Shown here: positions 1 through 7,541 of the stretch, piece after piece | Numbering within the stretch: position 1 is the stretch's first letter | Layout: the number at the start of each line of letters is the position of its first letter | The notes under the pieces: model-generated | The model's input: only the letters and a program-made list of their open reading frames with translations | Database searches by the model: none | What the model was told of the DNA's origin: nothing | Made by a program: the position numbers and the translations under genes | Assembly (NCBI GenBank): GCA_021828345.1 | Contig: JAJZJI010000005.1 | Coordinates: 1 to 40,376, forward strand | DNA: 40,376 bases | Source of the DNA: Microcaldota archaeon | GTDB lineage: Archaea > Micrarchaeota > Micrarchaeia > Micrarchaeales > Micrarchaeaceae | Direction: 5' to 3'

Positions 1-1
1 T

Positions 2-385
2 GAGCCTGGAATAATATTGACTACTGCAGGTATGCTAAATGGTGGCCCTGTTCTTAATTATATAACAAGGCTAAATGATGAATCAAAGATATTTATAACT
101 GGTTATCAAGTAGAAGGAACTAATGGTCGATTGCTTATAGATAATGGTTATGTAAATATAGATGAGAAGAAGGTGCGTATAGATACGCCAGTTAGTATAT
201 ACGATCTATCTGCACATGCGGGAAATAGTGATCTTTATGAATATGTTAGAAAAAGTGCTCCTAATATAGTAGTATGTGTTCACGGTGATCAGCGCGCGTC
301 TACAAATCTTGCAGAGCATCTAAAGGAGGAGGGCTTTGAGGCGTATGCTCCAAAAGTGGGAGAGACGTTAAACATAAAAGAATAA
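2..385 (+). CDS. Beta-CASP metallo-beta-lactamase RNase, C-terminal part (5' truncated by window edge)
   Basis: The reading frame is open from base 2, so the true start lies upstream of the window. About 127 C-terminal residues are visible. They show the end of a beta-CASP nuclease: a TTAGML segment, a GYQVEGTNGR stretch, a DLSAHAG motif and a VHGDQ motif. The histidines of the last two help bind the catalytic zinc ions in this family. Archaeal members (aRNase J and the aCPSF proteins) act on RNA as 5'-3' exonucleases or endonucleases in decay and 3'-end formation. The protein stops soon after the last metal motif. It cannot be assigned to aRNase J or aCPSF2 without the N-terminus, where KH domains would mark aCPSF1. 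ftsZ follows about 107 bases downstream on the same strand. Confidence 0.82.
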   Translation, partial: EPGIILTTAGMLNGGPVLNYITRLNDESKIFITGYQVEGTNGRLLIDNGYVNIDEKKVRIDTPVSIYDLSAHAGNSDLYEYVRKSAPNIVVCVHGDQRASTNLAEHLKEEGFEAYAPKVGETLNIKE

Positions 386-492
386 TATTAATGTATGTTG
401 CAAACATTCTGATTTTGCCATAATTACAATAATAAAATCAAAATCTTTTTATCCTTTTAGAATATAATGATAACTAGACCAGTTGTGATTTA

Positions 493-1584
493 ATGCCAGA
501 TTCAAATGCGAACATGGGTATAAGCCCTGATGACGAGGAGATACTTAGATTTATAGAGAGCGCGAAGCCTAAAATATATGTTATAGGAACGGGTGGCAGT
601 GGCAGCAATACGATAAATAGGTTGTCAGAAATAAAGGTTGAAGGTGCAACATTAATAGCGATGAATACTGATGCACCACATCTTGTTAAAACACGAGCGG
701 ATAGAAAGCTTTTGCTTGGTAAAAAAATAACAAAAGGTCTTGGCGCTGGCAGTGATATGAAAATGGGAGAGGAGGCTGCAACTGAAAGCAAGGATGAGAT
801 AAAGCATATAATAGGAGATGCACAGCTTGTTTTTGTTACCTGCGGTCTTGGCGGTGGCACAGGCACTGGATCCGTATCAACAATATTACATCAGGCAAAG
901 GAGGCTAATTCTTTAACAGTTGCGATTGTGACGCTTCCATTTTCAAGCGAAGGGCCAACAAGAATGAAGAACGCCCTAGATGGTCTTGCAAAGCTTAAAA
1001 AAGTGGCTGATACAGTTATAGTCATACATAATGATAAGTTGCTTTCAGTAGCCCCAGATATGCCTCTTAATATGGCATTTAGGGTTTCAGACGAGATACT
1101 TGCAAGCTCTGCAAAAGGTATTGTGGAAATGGTTACAAAACCAGGCCTTGTCAATATAGATTTTGCTGATCTTAAAACCGTACTAAAGGAATCTGGATAT
1201 GCTGTTATGGGAACAGGAGAGGGTCTTAATGCAACAGATGGTACGGGCAGGGCAACTGTGGCGTTGGAAAATGCTGTAAAGAGCCCTCTACTTGATGTTG
1301 ATATGTCCACAGCAAAGAAGGCGCTTGTTAATATAATAGGCGGCCCAAGCTTAACGCTGCGTGAAGCCGAGTCTATATTCCAGGATATATCATCAAGAAT
1401 AAGTCCCAATGCTCTTTTAAAATGGGGCGCACGCATAGATGATGATATGAGAAAGGATGCCATACGTGTAATGATTGTTGTTTCTGGAGTGGAGTTCCCC
1501 GAGTATACAGAGCATGGGATAAAGAAATCAATAACAGAAATTAATGAGCGCCAAGGCATAGATATGGATGAGATATTTGATTAA
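493..1584 (+). CDS. ftsZ: Cell division GTPase FtsZ
   Basis: This 363-residue tubulin-family GTPase polymerises into the cytokinetic ring at midcell. The N-terminal Rossmann start IYVIGTGGSGSNTINR, the tubulin signature GGGTGTGS near residue 119, and the T7-loop region NIDFADLKTVL with the catalytic acidic residue are all present. Length and domain order are normal. The C-terminus (EINERQGIDMDEIFD) is short and acidic, and I do not see a classic bacterial-type conserved tail peptide. The ATG at 493 is preceded by an AT-rich element around 455-468, about 28 bases upstream, suiting a leaderless or short-leader transcript. A hairpin with a T-rich tract follows the gene. Whether this is the FtsZ1 or FtsZ2 paralogue cannot be decided by eye. 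Confidence 0.97.
   Translation: MPDSNANMGISPDDEEILRFIESAKPKIYVIGTGGSGSNTINRLSEIKVEGATLIAMNTDAPHLVKTRADRKLLLGKKITKGLGAGSDMKMGEEAATESKDEIKHIIGDAQLVFVTCGLGGGTGTGSVSTILHQAKEANSLTVAIVTLPFSSEGPTRMKNALDGLAKLKKVADTVIVIHNDKLLSVAPDMPLNMAFRVSDEILASSAKGIVEMVTKPGLVNIDFADLKTVLKESGYAVMGTGEGLNATDGTGRATVALENAVKSPLLDVDMSTAKKALVNIIGGPSLTLREAESIFQDISSRISPNALLKWGARIDDDMRKDAIRVMIVVSGVEFPEYTEHGIKKSITEINERQGIDMDEIFD
603..609. other. No regulatory feature; internal ftsZ codons
   Basis: These seven bases are glycine-rich loop codons inside ftsZ. They are listed only to make clear that the similarly placed hairpin described for this gene lies at 1603-1651, not here. Confidence 0.05.
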
Positions 1585-1602
1585 AATAAGATTTAGTTAA
1601 TG

Positions 1603-1651
1603 TGCATCTGTTTAGATGCATCTTTTCTTATTTATTTTTTGTTTTTTAAAT
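1603..1651 (+). terminator. Hairpin plus T-rich tract after ftsZ
   Basis: A perfect 7-bp inverted repeat (TGCATCT, 4-base loop, AGATGCA; 1603-1620) is followed by a long T-rich run from 1621 to about 1651. It begins about 19 bases after the ftsZ stop and lies between the converging ftsZ and L24e genes. Archaeal termination relies mainly on the U-tract, so the hairpin may be helpful rather than essential. Confidence 0.6.
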
Positions 1652-1746
1652 ATGTACTATAAATTTAAATAAAAGATTATAAATAAATTATAATACCCTT
1701 GACAAATAATGCCTGTCAATTTAAATTTATACAATAGAATATAAAA

Positions 1747-1923
1747 TTAGCTCTTCTTCTGTAGGTTTCTATTGCGTTTTTCTTTTTTATTAAATGTTCT
1801 TTTCAAAGAGACATCGTTCTTGTAGCATCTGCTTGAGCAGTAATATTTTACAATCCCTGTATTATAAACAAACATGATGCCCCTGCCTTTCTTGACATCA
1901 TCTGTGCAATATGAGCATTTCAT
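1747..1923 (-). CDS. rpl24e: Ribosomal protein L24e
   Basis: This short gene encodes 58 residues. The zinc-ribbon pattern is clear: MKCSYC near the N-terminus, then KKGRGIMFV, then CSSRC, giving four cysteines in the L24e arrangement (CxxC...CxxxC), followed by LKR and a lysine/arginine-rich tail. L24e sits on the large ribosomal subunit near the subunit interface. The gene is the last of an L7Ae-S28e-L24e operon, an order common in archaea, and starts 9 bases after the S28e stop. Length is normal for archaeal L24e. Confidence 0.92.
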   Translation of the reverse strand: MKCSYCTDDVKKGRGIMFVYNTGIVKYYCSSRCYKNDVSLKRTFNKKEKRNRNLQKKS

Positions 1924-1932
1924 AAAATATCA

Positions 1933-2193
1933 CTATTTAACTCTAATCTCTCTGCCCTCTCTGTTTGTATCAAGAACTCTAACGACATCTCCGACCTTTA
2001 TTGGGCCCATCATAGTCTTTCTTATAACTCTGCCCTCATCGCGTCCCTCTAAAATTTTACAGCTGACGATATATATCTCTCCGTATATGCCTGTTTTTCT
2101 TTTCATGTCAACTTCGACTATCTCTGCGAGGTAGCCGGAAAATGTTGGCAATATATTATTTACATTGGTATTTGTATCTGCCATAAAAATCAT
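1933..2193 (-). CDS. rps28e: Ribosomal protein S28e
   Basis: This small-subunit protein of up to 86 residues has the S28e core: ILEGRDEGRVIRKTMMGPI followed by VGDVVRVLDTNREGREIR. The family is an OB-fold protein near the mRNA exit channel. The first ATG at 2193 overlaps the L7Ae stop in an ATGA arrangement, suggesting translational coupling. An in-frame ATG at 2184 (MADTN) would give an N-terminus closer to that of other archaeal S28e proteins and is an equal candidate. The extra residues before the core (about 20) are slightly long for the family. Confidence 0.95.
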   Translation of the reverse strand: MIFMADTNTNVNNILPTFSGYLAEIVEVDMKRKTGIYGEIYIVSCKILEGRDEGRVIRKTMMGPIKVGDVVRVLDTNREGREIRVK

Positions 2194-2606
2194 TCAGTTT
2201 TTTGTTTTCCTTTTGATGCTTTTTCATCCTTTTGCTCTTTTTGTGAAACGCCTGTTGTCATGCCTATAATATCCTTTATTAAGTTTTCAGCATTTCCTTT
2301 TTTCTCAATTGCAATTGCTGTGCATGGCACATTTAATCCTATTGCCTTACCAAGATCTAATTTGCTTGGTACATATGAGAATGATATCTTTTTCTGTTCA
2401 CATAATGAAGGAATATGCATTACGATTTCTTCAGGCTCAACATCTCCTGCAATAACTACAAATGTGGCAAAACCTCTCTCCACGCTCTTTGTTACTTCAT
2501 TTGCACCCTTTCGTATGCTTCCTGAGTTCTTTGCAAGCTGCACCGCTTCGTATGTCTTCGAAACCACTTCGTCTGATACTTCAAATTTTACAAAAGATTT
2601 TGCCAT
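2190..2606 (-). CDS. rpl7ae: Ribosomal protein L7Ae
   Basis: L7Ae binds kink-turns in 23S rRNA, box C/D and H/ACA guide RNAs and RNase P RNA. The conserved RKGANEVTKSVERG segment and the region ending IAGDVEPEEI are intact, followed by LCEQKKISFSYVPSK. I place the start at the ATG at 2606 (MAKSF) because a GGTG ribosome binding site lies just before it; a GTG nine bases upstream is also in frame. The last about 20 residues form a lysine/glutamate-rich tail beyond the usual domain. First gene of the L7Ae-S28e-L24e operon. Confidence 0.95.
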   Translation of the reverse strand: MAKSFVKFEVSDEVVSKTYEAVQLAKNSGSIRKGANEVTKSVERGFATFVVIAGDVEPEEIVMHIPSLCEQKKISFSYVPSKLDLGKAIGLNVPCTAIAIEKKGNAENLIKDIIGMTTGVSQKEQKDEKASKGKQKTE

Positions 2607-2728
2607 AAAATACACCGTCAGTTTCCGTCATCCAGTAGAATAGGAAATAAATTGTAATATATATCTATTGACTACATATAAAAATATTTCCATATAATTC
2701 CGCTAAATGAAAAATTAAAATAAAAAAT

Positions 2729-4921
2729 TTAATCCAGGAATTGCTCAGGTTTTGGAGGCTCTGGTGGCTGTCCTTTCCTTGTTCTAATCTCGCGCACTAT
2801 TTTTGCCTGAAGCTCCTTTGGCATCTTCTCATATCCTGCAAATTCTGGATACCATATCGCCCTTCCCTGTGTTAGGCTCCTTAGTTCATTGGAAAAGCCT
2901 TTGATAACCTCAGATACTGGGAGCTTTGCAGTTATGCTTACTTGCTCTCTATCCTGATTTACATTTGTTATCTGTCCGCGCCTATTCTGCAAGAATGATA
3001 TGACATTCGATAGTGTGTCTTGCGGTATGTTTATCATAAAGTTCTGTTTTGGCTCAAGCAGCACTATTCCATTTATTAACAATGCTCCATATATGGCATT
3101 TCTTATTGCAGGTATTATTTGTGCAGGACCTCTATGTACCGGATCCTCGTGTATTGTAGCGTCTGTTATGCTAACCATTATTCCAGAACATTTTTCACGT
3201 GCAAGAGGACCATCTTTTAATGCTTCTTTGAATCCTTCTATAAGTAGCTCCATTACCTCATTTAAATATTGGACTCCGTGTGTTGCATCCACTAAAAGAT
3301 TCTTTCCATAGATTTGTACAACACCCTTTGCTGTTTGCCTATCTAACCCTCCTTTTATAAATGTTTCAATTGCAAATTGTCCTTTAGGCTTCCCGTCAGA
3401 TAAATGTCCCTCATCTATCGCTTTTTGTATTCCTTCTGGAACTGGCTCTATATTTATTGTGAAACGTGAGTGCTTGTTTGGTGATTTTCCTACAATGTCT
3501 TTTGTCTGTGTCTCTATTGTTTCAGTATACACAACTATAGGTTCACTTGTTATTATAGGAATTTTAAAATCATCTTTTAATTTTGTTTCTTTTATCTCAA
3601 GATGTAATTCTCCCATACCACTTAGTAAATGCTCACCAGTTTCCTGATTAATCTCAACTGTTATAGTTGGGTCTTCCTTTTGCATTAATCTTAATGCCTC
3701 AATTAGTTTTGTAGTATCTTTTGGGTCCTTTGGTTCTATGGCCTTTGTAACTACTGGTTTTGAATAGTGTGTTATCTGTTCAAATGGTTCTATTTCATTT
3801 TCACTAAGTGTATCCCCAACCATAGGATCCTTTAGCCCTATAAGCCCTGCAATGTTGCCCGCTGGTATCTGATCAACTATTACTTTATCAGGACCCATAT
3901 ATAGTCCAACTTGCTGCACACGCTGCTTTGCCTGCCTTCCTGAAACATTTATCTCAAGCCCCTTCTTTGCTACGCCAGAGAATACTCTACAAACGGCAAC
4001 CTCTCCACTATGCGGGTCGTATAATACTTTAAATACCACCATATTAGTTTTTGCACTAGCATCTGTTTCCATCATGGCCTTTCCATCTCCTGTTGTTAAT
4101 TCACCATGCCACATGTGCGGTACTCTATATTGCTGCGCTTCCTTTGGGCTTGGCAGATGCTTTACTATCATTGGTAAAATTGTTTCTTCAACTGGTGCAA
4201 TCTCCTCTAATTTAGCTTCGTTGCCAGCTGCAGTATACGCAAAAACGTCTTTGAATGATACCTTCTTTTCTTTCATTATGTCTATTGATACCGCCCATCG
4301 TTTCATAGCGGAGCCAAAACATACGCTCCCATTTTCAACACTCACTTTCCATTTCTGTGCAAATTGTTCTGGCGCATAATCCTCTATCAATTTGTTGATA
4401 TTGTTTATAAGTTCTGCTAATCTCTGCTGTGTCTGCTCTGGCGTCAATCTAAGCTCGTTTAATAATCTATCAACTTTATTAACAAATAGTACCGGTTTTG
4501 CCATTTCTTTCATAGCCTGTCTTAATACTGTTTCTGTTTGAGGCATAATGCCTTCTACTGGGTCTACAACGAGCACAACACCATCTACTGCTCGCATAGC
4601 TCTTGTCACGTCGCCGCCGAAATCAACGTGCCCTGGTGTATCTATTAAATTTATAATATAATCTTTGCCTTTCTGGCTGTATCCTAATGATATGTACGCG
4701 GATTTTACAGTCATTCTCCTATCCTTCTCAACTGCCTCATAGTTTGTATATAAAAGATCTCCGGCAGATGATCTAGGTATCATTCCGGCCTTTGCAAGAA
4801 GTGAATCTGTGAGTGTTGTCTTTCCATGGTGGACATGCGCAATTATGCCTATGTTTCTTATATTCTCAATATTAGTCATAATCTTTGTTACTTCTTCAAC
4901 AATATACTCTTTTCGTCCCAT
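2729..4921 (-). CDS. fusA: Translation elongation factor EF-2
   Basis: At 730 residues this is full length for archaeal EF-2, the GTPase that moves tRNA and mRNA through the ribosome. The P-loop is at residues 28-35, the G3 motif DTPGH at 94-98, NKVD follows, and the domain IV tip HEDPVHRGPAQ holds the histidine that becomes diphthamide. Two active-site positions are unusual. The P-loop reads AHVHHGKTT, with His31 where the family has Asp (codon CAC). Switch I reads EKDRRMT, with Arg69-Met70 where RGIT is normal; the Mg-binding Thr71 is kept. The ATG at 4921 gives the usual archaeal N-terminus and has GGTG just upstream. Last gene of the L30e-S12-S7-EF-2 operon. Confidence 0.97.
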   Translation of the reverse strand: MGRKEYIVEEVTKIMTNIENIRNIGIIAHVHHGKTTLTDSLLAKAGMIPRSSAGDLLYTNYEAVEKDRRMTVKSAYISLGYSQKGKDYIINLIDTPGHVDFGGDVTRAMRAVDGVVLVVDPVEGIMPQTETVLRQAMKEMAKPVLFVNKVDRLLNELRLTPEQTQQRLAELINNINKLIEDYAPEQFAQKWKVSVENGSVCFGSAMKRWAVSIDIMKEKKVSFKDVFAYTAAGNEAKLEEIAPVEETILPMIVKHLPSPKEAQQYRVPHMWHGELTTGDGKAMMETDASAKTNMVVFKVLYDPHSGEVAVCRVFSGVAKKGLEINVSGRQAKQRVQQVGLYMGPDKVIVDQIPAGNIAGLIGLKDPMVGDTLSENEIEPFEQITHYSKPVVTKAIEPKDPKDTTKLIEALRLMQKEDPTITVEINQETGEHLLSGMGELHLEIKETKLKDDFKIPIITSEPIVVYTETIETQTKDIVGKSPNKHSRFTINIEPVPEGIQKAIDEGHLSDGKPKGQFAIETFIKGGLDRQTAKGVVQIYGKNLLVDATHGVQYLNEVMELLIEGFKEALKDGPLAREKCSGIMVSITDATIHEDPVHRGPAQIIPAIRNAIYGALLINGIVLLEPKQNFMINIPQDTLSNVISFLQNRRGQITNVNQDREQVSITAKLPVSEVIKGFSNELRSLTQGRAIWYPEFAGYEKMPKELQAKIVREIRTRKGQPPEPPKPEQFLD

Positions 4922-4957
4922 CTGCTACACCATAATAAATGTTAAAAATAAAGTAAG

Positions 4958-5662
4958 CTACTTTGCGCTTCTTGCCATGCGTTCTATTTCATTCTTTCTT
5001 TTTATTGCATAGCTGTTTATATCATTTTTAGAAGCAAGTATTATCTCGTTTGCAAGCACGTCAACAAAACTACGTTTATTTCCAAACGCACCAATTATGG
5101 TTGCTATGGATATATTCCTTAATGCTATATCAAGCCTTCTGCTTGCGCTTACATCAACAGCGACATTTGATATTATACCTCCATATCTTACGCGCGTAGT
5201 ATCCTCAATAGGTGCGCTGTTTTCAACAGCTTTTATAAACACCTGCAGTGGATTGTTTCCCGTTTCTCTATTTACTTTTTCAAACGCCTTTTCTATAAGG
5301 TGCATAACCTTTAGTTTCTTTCCCTGCAATCTTCCTTCTGTCCTTATTACTTTTCCACCAATTTTTCCGCCCGTCCCTCCACGCATCATCGCGTTCTCCA
5401 ATCTCTCAATAATATTGAGTTTTGCCTTTGAGAACATCTTATTGTTGTCCTTTCTTGCTGTGGTAGGATATTCTAGCGGCTTTAAATTAATGTAATTTCT
5501 AAGGCTAAGATCGCTTACGGATACGTCATAGCTGTATTTTTCAAATAACAGTATGCCATTATCATTAGCCTTTGCCACGGTCTTTTTAGGTGCAGCCTTT
5601 TTTCTTTGAGCATCCTCAATATCAACGCTCTGAGTAATCTGATTATCATTTTGTTCTGCCAT
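4958..5662 (-). CDS. rps7: Ribosomal protein S7
   Basis: S7 nucleates assembly of the small-subunit head and contacts the E site. The conserved core runs from NIIERLENAMMRGG through NPLQVFIKAVENSAP and TTRVRYGGI to the C-terminal ERMARSAK. Before the core there is a low-complexity, lysine/alanine-rich extension of about 40 residues. I choose the ATG at 5662 (MAEQN) because AGGTG lies 5-9 bases before it; an upstream in-frame GTG at 5671 abuts the S12 stop. Third gene of the operon. Confidence 0.95.
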   Translation of the reverse strand: MAEQNDNQITQSVDIEDAQRKKAAPKKTVAKANDNGILLFEKYSYDVSVSDLSLRNYINLKPLEYPTTARKDNNKMFSKAKLNIIERLENAMMRGGTGGKIGGKVIRTEGRLQGKKLKVMHLIEKAFEKVNRETGNNPLQVFIKAVENSAPIEDTTRVRYGGIISNVAVDVSASRRLDIALRNISIATIIGAFGNKRSFVDVLANEIILASKNDINSYAIKRKNEIERMARSAK

Positions 5663-5671
5663 TGTATGCAC

Positions 5672-6100
5672 CTATCTTTTCGGTTTCTCTAATTTGCCCC
5701 TTCTTACAAGGTCAAGATCCGCTCCGTTAACTGCTACTGCTTTGTATTTCATTCCAGGTATGCATCCCATTTGACCTCTTTGCGAGCCACCCATACCCTC
5801 TATTATTACCTCATCGTGTTCATCTATAAAGTTTATAGAGCCATCTCCAGGTACAAAGGCTCCAACGACTTTGTTATTTTTTATCAGTTGTACGCGTATG
5901 CACTTTATTTGTCCTGAGTGCGGCTGCTTTTGCTCTACTATAAACTTTTGTAAAACCAATCCTTTCGCTCTAGGTACTGGGCCAACAGGATCATATTTTT
6001 CCTTAAGTTTGAACTTTCTTCGTTTAAGCCATTTCTTAAGTAGCCTCTGTCTCTTTCGTTGTCTCAATAATTTTCTAGCAGCAAATTCTCCATTTGGCAT
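5672..6100 (-). CDS. rps12: Ribosomal protein S12
   Basis: S12 lines the decoding centre. The 142-residue protein has the archaeal/eukaryotic form of the family, with the segments LVQKFIVEQKQPHSGQIKC (read here as LVLQKFIVEQKQPHSG), CIRVQLIKNNKVVGAFVPGD and VIIEGMGGSQRGQMGCIPG. The basic N-terminus (RQRKRQRLLKKWLKRR) is typical. Its ATG overlaps the L30e stop by one base (TAATG), and GAGGT upstream serves as a ribosome binding site. In many euryarchaea nusA lies between L30e and S12; here it does not. Confidence 0.96.
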   Translation of the reverse strand: MPNGEFAARKLLRQRKRQRLLKKWLKRRKFKLKEKYDPVGPVPRAKGLVLQKFIVEQKQPHSGQIKCIRVQLIKNNKVVGAFVPGDGSINFIDEHDEVIIEGMGGSQRGQMGCIPGMKYKAVAVNGADLDLVRRGKLEKPKR

Positions 6101-6417
6101 TAAATAACCTCACTATTTGCATTTGCAATATCTAAAATCTTAGAATTGCCTTGATTTATAACAGATAGAATAGAAACTGAAAAAGGTTTACCACATATGG
6201 ACCCTAGCTCGGTTGAACTACCATCAAAATCTAACACCTTAAGATTTGATATATTAGCCAAGTGCTTTATTTCCATCGCGTTCTTTTCATCAATGTTCTT
6301 TGCCGTAATTACAAGCTTTGAGGTATTCTTTTTAATCGTACGAAGCACGTCACGGCTACCTACGACTACCTCACCGCTATCCACAGCTAAACGTATATCA
6401 CCAGATAAATCTACCAT
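6100..6417 (-). CDS. rpl30e: Ribosomal protein L30e
   Basis: The 105-residue protein has the L7Ae/L30e fold signature. DIRLAVDSGEVVVGSRDVLRTIK, a lysine-centred VITAKNI and the later SSTELGSICGKPFSVSIL match L30e, a large-subunit protein that also binds kink-turns. First gene of the operon with S12, S7 and EF-2, the remnant of the archaeal 'str' neighbourhood. A short palindrome lies about 30 bases upstream of the start. Confidence 0.93.
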   Translation of the reverse strand: MVDLSGDIRLAVDSGEVVVGSRDVLRTIKKNTSKLVITAKNIDEKNAMEIKHLANISNLKVLDFDGSSTELGSICGKPFSVSILSVINQGNSKILDIANANSEVI

Positions 6418-6444
6418 AAAATCAACAGCCTGAAATTATAAGAA

Positions 6445-6457
6445 TAGCATAATGCTA
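6445..6457. promoter_or_regulatory. 13-base palindrome upstream of the L30e operon
   Basis: TAGCAT-A-ATGCTA is a perfect 6-bp inverted repeat with one central base. It lies 28-40 bases before the L30e start codon, between a TATA-like ATATATAA stretch at about 6489-6496 and the gene. It could be an operator or a leader hairpin for ribosomal operon control. Palindromes this short also occur by chance in AT-rich DNA. Confidence 0.25.
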
Positions 6458-6526
6458 CGCCTATGTAATCTATATTTCTATAGGAAAAATATATAATGGT
6501 TTAGTTTGGGTTTTTGCATATTATGT

Positions 6527-7534
6527 TTAATGCAGAATAGTGGAATTGCAGCCTTGTGGCTCTGATATATCTGCGCTTGTCAATAATTTTAGATATCCAA
6601 TATATGGTATGCTGGCAATGACTGTGCCATATGTGTCATTGATTGAGGCTGGTATATTATTATCCTGCATGTCTAATTCCGGATTGTTGTCCCCCTTTGT
6701 TAAAACATAATATTCTCCTGACGCATTTATTATTGCGTATATTCTATGCACAATATATGTGTCGCCAAGCTTGTAAAATGTATCATTTGGCACTGTCTGA
6801 TATACTATAATGCTATTGTTTCTATCACCATTAATTGCAATGCCGTTTATGTTTATGCCATTTGTATATGCTATATAACTAACATTTCCATTTTGATTAA
6901 CTATACCGCGTTTTGCGCATGAATACCTGACAAGATTAGAGCTCTGCTGATAATTAGAAATTATCTGTGGATAACCGTTTACTATTTTAAACAATCCAAT
7001 TAAGTCTCCGTTTTTATAAGCCTCGCCAAAATAACCGCTGCTTAGATTATAAGCAAGGCAGACTAGTGATTCGTTTGCTATATTATTTAACATAGTCAAA
7101 TAATCTGATTGGCTCACATTTATTATAGGGGCCTTTATCCCGTTTAACTCTGTTTTATGTAATACTATAAGATCCCCACGCTGTAGTGTTGGGAGCATGC
7201 TGCAGCTTGGCACTACATCTAGTGGGGTAGTCGTATTTAGTACGATTATAAGCACAATCCAGAATATGAGTACGGCTGCTATGACAGCAAATGTTTCAAT
7301 AATGCTTTTTTTGTACCCTACATTTTTGCCGCTTTCCACAAAGTCTAACACTATTATGAGGATTATAAAAAACAGCGCCCCTACACCAAAGAAGATTGAG
7401 AATGAGCTACGCTGCAACGATATATATAATGCCATAAATACTATCAACATCGCGTATAATTGCCATGTAGGTATAATATTTTTCTTGCGATTGCTATTAA
7501 CTTTTTTGATAGTGGTTTTTGTATCTTTATGCAT
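6527..7534 (-). CDS. Signal peptidase I, archaeal/ER (Sec11-like) type
   Basis: This membrane serine protease removes signal peptides outside the cytoplasmic membrane. With the start at 7534 (MHKDTK), the catalytic serine is Ser112 in PSCSMLPTL. A conserved histidine in IVHRIYAI replaces the bacterial lysine, and KGDNNPELD supplies the conserved Gly-Asp box. Three hydrophobic segments precede the catalytic domain (about residues 22-40, 45-64 and 80-100). That is longer than many archaeal homologues. The upstream in-frame start at 7567 would overlap smc by 26 bases. The extracytoplasmic part carries many N-X-S/T sequons (NVSQ, NESL, NLSS, NVSY, NASG, NDTF, NDTY, NSTI). Confidence 0.88.
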   Translation of the reverse strand: MHKDTKTTIKKVNSNRKKNIIPTWQLYAMLIVFMALYISLQRSSFSIFFGVGALFFIILIIVLDFVESGKNVGYKKSIIETFAVIAAVLIFWIVLIIVLNTTTPLDVVPSCSMLPTLQRGDLIVLHKTELNGIKAPIINVSQSDYLTMLNNIANESLVCLAYNLSSGYFGEAYKNGDLIGLFKIVNGYPQIISNYQQSSNLVRYSCAKRGIVNQNGNVSYIAYTNGININGIAINGDRNNSIIVYQTVPNDTFYKLGDTYIVHRIYAIINASGEYYVLTKGDNNPELDMQDNNIPASINDTYGTVIASIPYIGYLKLLTSADISEPQGCNSTILH

Positions 7535-7541
7535 CAAATCA

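Noticed and set aside
603..609. Entry in the feature list for these bases with confidence 0.05
   Set aside because: It is not a real feature. It was kept only to separate it from the true terminator at 1603-1651 and should be ignored.
1585..1746. Search for a small gene between ftsZ and L24e
   Set aside because: Only the hairpin, a T-rich tract and AT-rich DNA are present; no frame with a start and protein-like composition.
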